From Azospira restricta (GTDB taxonomy: Bacteria; Pseudomonadota; Gammaproteobacteria; Burkholderiales; Rhodocyclaceae): a stretch of DNA of 64,000 nt. This document shows, piece by piece, positions 28,601 to 36,038 of the stretch (positions are counted from its first letter, which is position 1; each line of letters opens with the position of its first letter). Location of the stretch: positions 2,923,501 to 2,987,500 of the forward strand of contig NZ_CP064781.1 of the NCBI RefSeq assembly GCF_016858125.1, in the 5' to 3' direction. Both the position numbers and the translations under genes were made by a program. Below the pieces are notes generated by a model that saw nothing but the letters and a program-made list of their open reading frames with translations, did no database searches and was not told the origin of the DNA.

Positions 28601-31578
28601 AAGCCAATCCTGAAGCCGATCTCGATGCGCTGATGGTCAATGTCGATGAAACCGTCGGCGACGAACGCCTGGCCGAGGGCGAGATCGATACCGACGGCAA
28701 TACCGATGACGCCCCCGATGTGCTGGGCCAGGTCACCACCGAACTGGAAGGCGGCCTGCTCAGCCTGTTCGCGGCGCTGGGCGGGGACTTCGGTTCCGAC
28801 GGCCCGGGCAGCGACAGCGGTTCGTTCAGCTTCGCTGGCTTCCCGGACAGTGGCGAACTGGCAACCACGCTGGAAGCGATCGAGGGTGGCGCAATCACCC
28901 TGGTACGCACCAGCGACACGCTGCTGACCGGCGAGGATGAAGACGGCGACGCCGTGTTCACGATCGAGATCGTGAACGTCGGCACCGACGACGCTCCGGT
29001 CTATCAGCTGCAGACCACCCTCAACGAGGCGCTGGTGCACACCGATGATCCGGATCTCTTCGACGAGGCGGTGCAACTGCTGCTGGCCGAAGACGGCGCC
29101 GTGCAACTGCAATACGAGGTCACCCGCGAGGACGCGGACGGCGACACCGTCACCGACTCGGCCACGGTCGATCTGATCAGCCGCAGCACCGACGGCGAGG
29201 AAGTCAGCAACACCAGCTACTTCAGCTTCGACGACGATGGCCCGACGCTGACGGTCGAAGCCAATCCTGAAGCCGATCTCGATGCGCTGATGGTCAATGT
29301 CGATGAAACCGTCGGCGACGAACGCCTGGCCGAGGGCGAGATCGATACCGACGGCAATACCGATGACGCCCCCGATGTGCTGGGCCAGGTCACCACCGAA
29401 CTGGAAGGCGGCCTGCTCAGCCTGTTCGCGGCGCTGGGCGGGGACTTCGGTTCCGACGGCCCGGGCAGCGACAGCGGTTCGTTCAGCTTCGCTGGCTTCC
29501 CGGACAGTGGCGAACTGGCAACCACGCTGGAAGCGATCGAGGGTGGCGCAATCACCCTGGTACGCACCAGCGACACGCTGCTGACCGGCGAGGATGAAGA
29601 CGGCGACGCCGTGTTCACGATCGAGATCGTGAATGTCGGCACCGACGACGCTCCGGTATATCAGCTGCAGACCACCCTCAACGAAGCCCTGGTGCATCCC
29701 GACAACGCGACCTTCGACGAAGCCGTGTCGCTCTGGCTGGCCGAAGACGGCGCCGTCCAGCTGCAGTACGAGGTCACCCGCGAGGATGCGGACGGCGACA
29801 CCGTCACCGACTCGGCCACGGTCGACCTGATCAGCCGCAGCACCGATGGCGAGGAAGTCAGCAACACCAGCTACTTCAGCTTCGACGACGACGGCCCGAC
29901 CGACTTCTACCCTGACACCATCTACACCGTCCTCGGTGTCGAAAGCCCACTGCCGGAACCGGTCACCATCCAATCCGGGCTCAACTTTGCGATGGCGGCG
30001 GGAAGCGATGGCGTCGGTACCGCAAACTTCAACTTCAACCTGGAGACTGAGGAGAGCCAGCCGTTCCTGGATGCTGATGGCAAGCAGCTTTACATGAATA
30101 ACGAGGAGTTGTTCATCTCCTACGACCCCGATTTCGATGACCACCAGCACATCATCGTCAAGACCGAAGACGGTAACGTGGCAATGACCGGTGAAATCAA
30201 CGCCGACGGTGACGTCGTCATCACGATGTTCTCGGGCACGTTCATCAGCAATACGAAGATCACGACGGTCACCGATCTTGCCGGTATCGGCGGTGGCGAC
30301 GTGCCGTTCAAGGGTTTGAATATCGGGACCAAACAGGATCCCGATCCAGACGGTACCAACGACGTTCTGGTGTCGTCCGCAATCAGGCCACTGGGCGACG
30401 GCGACGAAGGAAGCGTTAACAGCAACGCCAATGAACTGGGGGTTGGCGAGGGCAACGAGCTGTCGAACGGCGAAATCATCCGCTACGACCTGGTCACCGG
30501 CCTTTCAGTGAATAACCAGCAGAACAACGAAAGCTACAGTTTCACCGGCTACCAGCAAACCTTTGCGTTCAAGCAAACGATCGTAGTTGCGGGCGAAAGC
30601 AAGGATGCCGACTTCAAACTGCGCATCTATAACGAAAGCGGTAGCGCCACCAACCAGGACGTGACGCTGGTCGGCACCTCTCTGTCGACCGAGCAGCGGA
30701 TGCTGACGCCAGAAGAGATCATCATCCGTGATGGCGATGGTGTCATACAGGACAACGACCTCCATGTCGCACAGGATGGAAGTGGGCTGATTCTGTACGA
30801 CATCGGCAATGACTGGACCTTCGAGATCAAGAGCGTCGACGCAACGGATACCCCGGAAGCGTTCAATGTGGTTGAAATCGAAGCCATCGAAGCTGAGATG
30901 GTCGACGGAACCCTTGTCCTTAGCGACGAAACGACGACCAGCTTCAAATTGGGTGAGTTCTCCTACGGCGAGGACACCGAACTTTCGCCGGTGACGATCG
31001 AGCTTCCCGTCATCGCTACCGACGGCGATGGCGACGCGGTTACCAGCGATGTGCAACTAGTGGTTTATCCCGACACCATCAGCATGGTCGGCACCGATTC
31101 CGGCGAAACCATGACCGGCGACGCCAACGCCAACTACATGTTCGGCGAAGGCGGCGACGATATCCTGGTCGGCAACGGCGGTGACGACATTCTGTCGGGC
31201 GATGGCGGCAACGACACCTTCGTGTTCAACGGGAGCAGCCTCACAGAGGCGGGCAGTGCCACGATCACCGACTTCACACTCGGCGATCCGGCCACCAATC
31301 CGGAAGCTGATATCCTCGACATCAGCGATGTCCTGCTTGCTGCGCACGCCTCGGATAGCGACATCCCGACCGATCTGGCGGCGGCGATCAGCGGCGGCTT
31401 CCTCAAGGTGGAAGTAGTCGATGGCAACACCGCCCAGATCGTCCTCGATTTCGACGGAAGCAGCGGCGGCACCGGCAGCGTCATCCCGATCGTCACCCTC
31501 GACAACCTGAGCGCTGGCTACGATGCGAACACGCTGTTGAGCACCCTGCTCGGCGACGGCGACCACCAGCTGAAGTAA
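25618..31578 (+). CDS. Giant LapA-like RTX adhesin with retention module
   Basis: 1986 residues. Residues 1-140 form the retention module seen in LapA-type adhesins, including GTVKSIVGTVTA and the TAAG di-alanine site at 120-123, which LapG cleaves. Residues 346 to about 1427 are five tandem repeats of 219 residues, each starting near ALMVNVDETVGDERLA. They resemble the DUF5801/T1SS-type adhesin repeats and are nearly identical. A unique region follows, then RTX calcium-binding repeats at about 1838-1866 (GGDDILVGNGGDDILSG) and a C-terminal type I secretion signal. The protein would be secreted by LapBCE and held in the outer membrane until cut by LapG. CGGGAGA precedes the ATG. Confidence 0.93.
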   Translation: MATTSSSTVKSVAAGTKISSIGTVKSIVGTVTATDANGVTRTLQVGDKVFANDVIQTSAAGAILIEFLNGKFMDLGRDSKIALDSDVFNPAEAGAAQSDIAAIQAQIAAGADPTQITEATAAGAGGGEEGGASFVVVDQAAPQGLVTSGFPTGPISTSFEQPTGELPFVEPEPVIPTNTPPTVGSGSATVSEEGLPERGIPDDVGVNDTTDEIVATGQIPISDANGDPLTVTLSAPTDPLASGGQPITWSGDGTPGNPLVGSIAVGEGETIPIIEIEIDGSGNYTVTLLGSIDHLDDSVEDQTSFTVGVNVSDGSETVTGSLLVTIEDDGPTLMVRTDVSESDQEALMVNVDETVGDERLADGEIDTDGNTDDAPDVLGQVTTELEGGLLSLFAALGGDYGADGPGSTSDGSFSFVGFPDSGELATTLEAIEGGAITLVRTSDTLLTGEDEDGDAVFTIEIVNVGTDDAPVYQLQTTLNEALVHTDDPDLFDEAVQLLLAEDGAVQLQYEVTREDADGDTVTDSATVDLISRSTDGEEVSNTSYFSFDDDGPTLTVEANPEADLDALMVNVDETVGDERLAEGEIDTDGNTDDAPDVLGQVTTELEGGLLSLFAALGGDFGSDGPGSDSGSFSFAGFPDSGELATTLEAIEGGAITLVRTSDTLLTGEDEDGDAVFTIEIVNVGTDDAPVYQLQTTLNEALVHTDDPDLFDEAVQLLLAEDGAVQLQYEVTREDADGDTVTDSATVDLISRSTDGEEVSNTSYFSFDDDGPTLTVEANPEADLDALMVNVDETVGDERLAEGEIDTDGNTDDAPDVLGQVTTELEGGLLSLFAALGGDFGSDGPGSDSGSFSFVGFPDSGELATTLEAIEGGAITLVRTSDTLLTGEDEDGDAVFTIEIVNVGTDDAPVYQLQTTLNEALVHTDDPDLFDEAVQLLLAEDGAVQLQYEVTREDADGDTVTDSATVDLISRSTDGEEVSNTSYFSFDDDGPTLTVEANPEADLDALMVNVDETVGDERLAEGEIDTDGNTDDAPDVLGQVTTELEGGLLSLFAALGGDFGSDGPGSDSGSFSFAGFPDSGELATTLEAIEGGAITLVRTSDTLLTGEDEDGDAVFTIEIVNVGTDDAPVYQLQTTLNEALVHTDDPDLFDEAVQLLLAEDGAVQLQYEVTREDADGDTVTDSATVDLISRSTDGEEVSNTSYFSFDDDGPTLTVEANPEADLDALMVNVDETVGDERLAEGEIDTDGNTDDAPDVLGQVTTELEGGLLSLFAALGGDFGSDGPGSDSGSFSFAGFPDSGELATTLEAIEGGAITLVRTSDTLLTGEDEDGDAVFTIEIVNVGTDDAPVYQLQTTLNEALVHPDNATFDEAVSLWLAEDGAVQLQYEVTREDADGDTVTDSATVDLISRSTDGEEVSNTSYFSFDDDGPTDFYPDTIYTVLGVESPLPEPVTIQSGLNFAMAAGSDGVGTANFNFNLETEESQPFLDADGKQLYMNNEELFISYDPDFDDHQHIIVKTEDGNVAMTGEINADGDVVITMFSGTFISNTKITTVTDLAGIGGGDVPFKGLNIGTKQDPDPDGTNDVLVSSAIRPLGDGDEGSVNSNANELGVGEGNELSNGEIIRYDLVTGLSVNNQQNNESYSFTGYQQTFAFKQTIVVAGESKDADFKLRIYNESGSATNQDVTLVGTSLSTEQRMLTPEEIIIRDGDGVIQDNDLHVAQDGSGLILYDIGNDWTFEIKSVDATDTPEAFNVVEIEAIEAEMVDGTLVLSDETTTSFKLGEFSYGEDTELSPVTIELPVIATDGDGDAVTSDVQLVVYPDTISMVGTDSGETMTGDANANYMFGEGGDDILVGNGGDDILSGDGGNDTFVFNGSSLTEAGSATITDFTLGDPATNPEADILDISDVLLAAHASDSDIPTDLAAAISGGFLKVEVVDGNTAQIVLDFDGSSGGTGSVIPIVTLDNLSAGYDANTLLSTLLGDGDHQLK
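26653..29900 (+). repeat. Five tandem 657-bp repeats inside the adhesin gene
   Basis: Units start at 26653, 27313, 27970, 28627 and 29284. The first is 660 bp and the next three are 657 bp. Units 2 to 4 are almost base-identical, differing for example at one GTC/GCT codon near 28175. The first part of unit 1 and the later part of unit 5 (around 29695-29745) diverge, while the rest is shared. Silent positions are also conserved, so the array has been recently amplified or homogenised. Length is a multiple of three, so copy-number change keeps the frame. Confidence 0.95.
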
Positions 31579-31605
31579 TACGCCAACAATTGAGCTTAAC
31601 CTACT

Positions 31606-31637
31606 GAACGGAGGGAATTTCCCTCCGTTCCTTTTTT
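31606..31637 (+). terminator. Intrinsic terminator after the adhesin gene
   Basis: GAACGGAGGGA and TCCCTCCGTTC form an 11-bp stem with a 3-base loop, followed by a C and six Ts, 28 bp after the stop. It would separate adhesin transcription from the secretion genes. Confidence 0.92.
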
Positions 31638-31779
31638 CCAACAAAGCATTCCGTAGGGATAGAAAAAACGACACAAAAATATGGACAGGAAAATCCAAAA
31701 GTTGTACAAGAAAGCCTGAAGCATGGCGCCTGCCGGCCCAGACAGGCGAGATCAACAACCGAGGAAGAAGATACCTGCC

Positions 31780-33114
31780 ATGAAAAGTTGGAGCCCCCTG
31801 AAGAAGACCGTCATCGCCGCTGCTGTCGCCGCGGCTGTTCATTTCCCCGCGCACGCCCAGTCGCTCAAGGATGCCGTGGAGATGACCATCAAGACCAACC
31901 CGGACATCCTCATCGAGAGCAACCAGCGCCTTGCCAACGACGAAGCGGTCAAGGTCGCCCGCGGCGGATTTTTCCCGAAGGTCGACCTGCTCGGCGGCGT
32001 CGGCCGCGAGCATAGCGACAACTCGGTCACCAAGGCCGCCGGCTACAACGACGGCCGCACGCTGACCCGCAAGGAAGCCCAGGTCACCCTGACCCAGATG
32101 CTGTTCGACGGCTTCGGCGTCAGCAGCGAGGTTGACCGCAACAAGGCGCGCGTCGAATCGGCCGCCTACAAGACCCTCGGCACCGCCGAAGACATCGCGC
32201 TGCGCGCCGTCGAGGCCTACCTGAACACGCTGCGCAACCGCGAGCTGGTGGCGATCACCAAGACCAACCTCGACGCGCACCTGAAGGTGCAGGACCAGAT
32301 CCGCATCCGCTCCGGCGGCGGCGTCGGCCGCAAGTCGGATCAGGAGCAGATCGATGCCCGCGTCGGCCTCGCCAAGGCCAACCTGGTCTCCACCGAGGCC
32401 GCGCTGCGCGACGCCGAAACCACCTTCCTGCGCATCGTCGGCGCCAAGCCGGCGTCGCTGGCCCGCCCGTCCGCCCCCGACTCGAAGCTGGTGCCGCGCA
32501 CCGCCGACGAGACGGTCAATGCCGCGATCGACAACCACCCGATCCTCAAGTCGGCCGGCGCCGACGTGAAGGCGACCGAAGCCCAGCGCGAAGCCGCCAA
32601 GTCGTTCATGTGGCCGCGCCTCGACCTCGAGATGGGTGCCGGCAACAACCGCAACCTGGATGGCGTCAAGGGCGAGAACGACGAGCGCTACGCGATGCTG
32701 CGCGCGCGCTGGAACGTCTTCAAGGGCGGCTCGGACGTCGCCCGCATCGAGGAAACCACGCACCTGATGCGCGAAGCGACCGAAGTGCAGAACCGCACCC
32801 GCCGCCAGGTCGAGGAAAGCACCCGCCTGTCCTACAACGCCCTGATGTCGGCTACGGAACGCCTGCCGGCGCTGAAGGAGCACGCCGACATGAGCGCGGC
32901 GACGCGCGACAGCTACGCCCGCCAGTTCAACCTCGGCCAGCGTACCCTGCTCGACCTGCTCGACTCGGAGAACGAGACCTTCACCGCCAACACCAACTAC
33001 ATCAACGGCTCCTATCTCGAACTGTTCGCCCGCTTCCGCCTGCTGAAGGACATGGGGCAACTGCTGAGCTTCCTCGGCGTCGCTGCTCCGGAGGAAGCCA
33101 AGCTCGGGAACTGA
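31780..33114 (+). CDS. lapE: TolC-family outer-membrane channel of the type I secretion system (LapE-like)
   Basis: 444 residues with a signal peptide ending at FPAHA-Q. The mature protein has two OEP (TolC) repeats built of long helices, with the typical FNLGQRTLLDLLDSENE near residue 380. It forms the outer-membrane tunnel for adhesin secretion with LapB and LapC. ATG 31780 (MKSWSPLKKTV) is chosen because a GAGGAAG ribosome site precedes it and a signal peptide follows; the longer frame from 31723 would bury the signal. It lies downstream of the adhesin after a strong terminator, so it needs its own promoter. Confidence 0.9.
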   Translation: MKSWSPLKKTVIAAAVAAAVHFPAHAQSLKDAVEMTIKTNPDILIESNQRLANDEAVKVARGGFFPKVDLLGGVGREHSDNSVTKAAGYNDGRTLTRKEAQVTLTQMLFDGFGVSSEVDRNKARVESAAYKTLGTAEDIALRAVEAYLNTLRNRELVAITKTNLDAHLKVQDQIRIRSGGGVGRKSDQEQIDARVGLAKANLVSTEAALRDAETTFLRIVGAKPASLARPSAPDSKLVPRTADETVNAAIDNHPILKSAGADVKATEAQREAAKSFMWPRLDLEMGAGNNRNLDGVKGENDERYAMLRARWNVFKGGSDVARIEETTHLMREATEVQNRTRRQVEESTRLSYNALMSATERLPALKEHADMSAATRDSYARQFNLGQRTLLDLLDSENETFTANTNYINGSYLELFARFRLLKDMGQLLSFLGVAAPEEAKLGN

Positions 33115-33204
33115 CCTGCCGCAACGGGGCTTGGCATGAGAAATCTGCGACAAGCCTCGACAGGCGGATACCCTTCCCCGTATCCGCCTGAAGCGCAGCA
33201 ACAG

Positions 33205-33244
33205 AATCGCGGGGGCTCGCCATGAGCTGCCCGCGATTTTTTTT
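33205..33244 (+). terminator. Intrinsic terminator between lapE and lapG, overlapping a possible lapG start
   Basis: AATCGCGGG (33205-33213) and CCCGCGATT (33230-33238) form a 9-bp stem followed by eight Ts (33237-33244). An in-frame ATG for lapG lies in the loop at 33222; the other lapG ATG (33252) lies 7 bp after the T-run. Confidence 0.85.
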
Positions 33245-33251
33245 GCCCCCC

Positions 33252-33929
33252 ATGCCCCTGCACCGTTTGTTCTGCCTCGTCCTTGGCGCCTGGCTGGCGC
33301 TGGTCACGACGGCGGCGGTCTATCCCGATTCGACGGCGATCGCGCTCAACGCGCGCCGCCTCGAGGCGGCCGAGAAGAAATTCGGCGTCAAGGCGCGCGA
33401 GCGGCTGGAGGCCTGGCAGGCGCTGCTCAACACCGCACGCAACCTGTCCGAGGCCGAGAAGCTGGAGGCCGCCAACGATTTCTTCAACCAGGTTCCCTTC
33501 ATCTCCGACGCCGAGCACTGGAACGTCAAGGACTACTGGGCGACGCCGAGCGAGATGCTGGCGACCAACGGCGGCGACTGCGAGGACTTCTCGATCGCCA
33601 AATACTTCACGCTGGTCGCGCTCGGCGTTCCGGTCGGCAAGCTGCGCATCACCTACGTCAAGGCGGCCAATGTCCGCCCCAGCGACCAGGCGCACATGGT
33701 GCTGACCTACTACGCGACCCCCGGCGCCATCCCGCTCGTGCTCGACAACCTGATCCCGGAGATCCGCCCCGCCAGTCGCCGCCCCGACCTGACGCCGGTC
33801 TATGCCTTCAACGGCGCCGGCCTGTGGCTGGCCAAGGAGCGCGGCGAAGGCAAGAGCGTCGCCGGCGGCTCGAACAACATCGGCTTCTGGCGCGAACTGA
33901 ACGCCCGCATGGGCCGGGAGTTCGACTGA
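33252..33929 (+). CDS. lapG: LapG-type periplasmic cysteine protease
   Basis: 225 residues from ATG 33252 (235 from the in-frame ATG 33222). It is a bacterial transglutaminase-like cysteine protease (BTLCP family). The catalytic triad is Cys110 (GGDCEDF), His148 (QAHMVLTY) and Asp165 (LVLDN). An N-terminal hydrophobic signal leads into the periplasm. LapG cuts the di-alanine site of the adhesin retention module and so releases the cell when c-di-GMP is low. The start is ambiguous: 33222 has a GGGGG tract before it but sits in a terminator loop, while 33252 has no clear ribosome site. LapD, its partner, is the next gene. Confidence 0.9.
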   Translation: MPLHRLFCLVLGAWLALVTTAAVYPDSTAIALNARRLEAAEKKFGVKARERLEAWQALLNTARNLSEAEKLEAANDFFNQVPFISDAEHWNVKDYWATPSEMLATNGGDCEDFSIAKYFTLVALGVPVGKLRITYVKAANVRPSDQAHMVLTYYATPGAIPLVLDNLIPEIRPASRRPDLTPVYAFNGAGLWLAKERGEGKSVAGGSNNIGFWRELNARMGREFD

Positions 33930-33981
33930 TGCAAACACTACGTATCGCGCGCGGTGCCCGCCGCATCATGAGGAGAAAAAA

Positions 33982-35949
33982 ATGACACTGCTACGCCAGC
34001 TCATCCTCGTCATCGTCATCCTGTTCGTCCTGCTCTTTGCCGGCACCTTCGCGATCAGCGTGCACAACACGCAGACCTATCTCTCCGAGCAGCTGAAAAC
34101 GATCTCGCAGGATACTGCCACCTCGCTCGGCCTGACGCTGTCGCCGCATTTTGCGGAGAATGAGCTGGTCATCGTCGAGCGCATGGTCGATGCGGTCTTC
34201 GACAGCGGCTACTACCGCGAGGTGAAGATCTACGACATCGAAAACCGGCCGCTCGTCGAGCGGGTCGCGCCGACGCGCATCGACGCCGTTCCGGACTGGT
34301 TCATCCGCTGGTTCCCGTTGGAAACGCCGCGCGGCGAGGCGCTGATCATGGCCGGCTGGCAGCAGGCGGGCACCATCCAGGTCTCGGCCAGCCCGGGACA
34401 CGCCTACGTCACGCTGTGGTCGAACAGCATCGAATCGTTCTGGTGGTTCCTCGGCTCGTCGATCGTCACCTTCCTGCTCGGCGTGATCTCGCTGCATTTC
34501 GTGCTGCGTCCGCTGCGCGCCGTCGAGGCCCAGGCCAAGGCGATCTGCGATCGCGAGTTCCCGGTACAGACGCGCCGTCCGTGGACGCTGGAACTGCGCA
34601 GCGTGGTCGATGCGATGAACCGGATGACGACCAAGGTCCGGGAAATGTTCGAGGAGCAGGCCACGGCGATGGAGCGGATGCGCGCCGAGAATTACCGCGA
34701 CCACGTCACCGGGCTCGCCAACCGCCGCTATTTCGACATGCAGCTGCGCCACCTGATCGGCCAGGAGGACCGCTTCCTGACCGGCGCGCTGGTCCTGCTC
34801 GAGGTCAAGGATCTCAAGCAGCTCAACGAGCAGGAAGGCTTCGCGCGCGTCGACGCCCTGCTCGAAGGCGTCGGCAAGCTGATCCAGGAGCACGGCGACC
34901 GCCTGACCGGCATCGACCATTTCGCTGCCCACATCGCCGGCGCCGACTTCGCGATCGTGCTCGCGGACGTCAGTGAGCAGGACGCCGAGGACTTCGTCGA
35001 GCAGCTGATGCAGGCCCTGCCGCGCCTGCACGATAACGGCCTGATCAAGACGCTGGACATCGCGCATGCCGGCGTCGCGCTCTATCATGGCCAGAGCGTC
35101 GCCGACTTCCTCGCCGAGGCCGATACCGCGCTGCGCGCCGCGCAGACCAAGGGGGCCAACGCGTGGCAGATGCCCAACGGCATCCGCGCGGCGGCGAAAG
35201 AGACCCACTCTGCCAGCGAATGGTCGGCAATCCTGCGCCGCATCCTCGACGACCGGCGGGTCGTGCTGTTCACGCAGGCGATCCGCCAGGCCGACAGCGT
35301 CGACGCCAACAACCATCACGAGGTGCTGCTGCGGGTGGTCGACGACACGGGTGCGGTCGTCCCGGCCGGCGTCTTCCTGCCGATGGCGAAGCGTCTCGGG
35401 CTGGTGCAGGACTTCGACCGCCTGGTCATCCGCGAGGTGATGGAACGGCTGCGCGGCGGCAACCAGCTGGGCGGCCCGATCGCGATCAACCTGTTCCCGA
35501 GCTCGATCGGCGACGAAGGATTCGTCGCCTGGCTGGTCGAGGAGCTCCGCCAGCAGCCGGACATCGCACCGCAGCTGATCTTCGAGATCGCCGAGTACGG
35601 CGCCGTGGAGAACCTGCCGGCGCTGCGCGACTGGGTCAATCGCATCCGCACCACCGGCGCGCGCACCAGCATCGACCACTTCGGCAAGGGCTTCACCTCG
35701 TTCGGCTACCTGTGCGAAACGCGCATCGACTGCCTCAAGATCGACGGCAGCTTCATCGCCGACATCGTGGACAGCAAGGACCATCGCTTCTTCGTCGAGT
35801 CGGTGGTCAAGATCGCACACGGCCTCGACATCATCGTCGTCGCCGAAGCGGTGGAGACTGCCGAGATCGCCACGCTGCTCGCCACGCTGGGCATCGATGC
35901 GCTGCAGGGCTACGGCATCAGCAAACCGAGCGAGTGGGTGAAGGCGTAG
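33982..35949 (+). CDS. lapD: LapD-type c-di-GMP receptor (degenerate GGDEF-EAL)
   Basis: 655 residues. A first membrane helix (LILVIVILFVLLFAGTFAI), a periplasmic LapD/MoxY-type output domain to about residue 150, a second helix (FLGSSIVTFLLGVISLHF) and a HAMP linker come first. The GGDEF domain has AGADF in place of GGDEF and the EAL domain has EVL (HHEVLLRV) and DHFG in place of DDFG. Both should therefore lack enzyme activity while the EAL part can still bind c-di-GMP. LapD sequesters LapG when c-di-GMP is bound. AGGAG lies 7 bases before the ATG. It is 52 bp after lapG. Confidence 0.92.
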   Translation: MTLLRQLILVIVILFVLLFAGTFAISVHNTQTYLSEQLKTISQDTATSLGLTLSPHFAENELVIVERMVDAVFDSGYYREVKIYDIENRPLVERVAPTRIDAVPDWFIRWFPLETPRGEALIMAGWQQAGTIQVSASPGHAYVTLWSNSIESFWWFLGSSIVTFLLGVISLHFVLRPLRAVEAQAKAICDREFPVQTRRPWTLELRSVVDAMNRMTTKVREMFEEQATAMERMRAENYRDHVTGLANRRYFDMQLRHLIGQEDRFLTGALVLLEVKDLKQLNEQEGFARVDALLEGVGKLIQEHGDRLTGIDHFAAHIAGADFAIVLADVSEQDAEDFVEQLMQALPRLHDNGLIKTLDIAHAGVALYHGQSVADFLAEADTALRAAQTKGANAWQMPNGIRAAAKETHSASEWSAILRRILDDRRVVLFTQAIRQADSVDANNHHEVLLRVVDDTGAVVPAGVFLPMAKRLGLVQDFDRLVIREVMERLRGGNQLGGPIAINLFPSSIGDEGFVAWLVEELRQQPDIAPQLIFEIAEYGAVENLPALRDWVNRIRTTGARTSIDHFGKGFTSFGYLCETRIDCLKIDGSFIADIVDSKDHRFFVESVVKIAHGLDIIVVAEAVETAEIATLLATLGIDALQGYGISKPSEWVKA

Positions 35950-35990
35950 GCGGACAGTAGTTTAGCCAACCCGCCCCCGGCTGATGCAAA

Positions 35991-36027
35991 CCGTCGTCAT
36001 TCCGGGCGCGCCCCGGAATCCCGACGG
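35991..36027. terminator. Long palindrome between convergent lapD and lapC
   Basis: CCGTCG (35991-35996) pairs with CGACGG (36022-36027), and ATTCCGGG (35999-36006) with CCCGGAAT (36012-36019), around a 5-base loop. It can act on both strands but lacks a T-run. Adjacent bases on the minus strand (AGAAGTACCC) are shared with the 49-bp repeats at 2641-2786, so this may be a dispersed extragenic palindrome. Confidence 0.6.
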
Positions 36028-36038
36028 GTACTTCTAGC

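Noticed and set aside
25561-30150. A 1529-codon open frame antisense to the adhesin repeats
   Set aside because: It mirrors the 657-bp repeats and arises because GAC/GTC/ACC-rich coding lacks antisense stops. No ribosome site or recognisable domain supports it.
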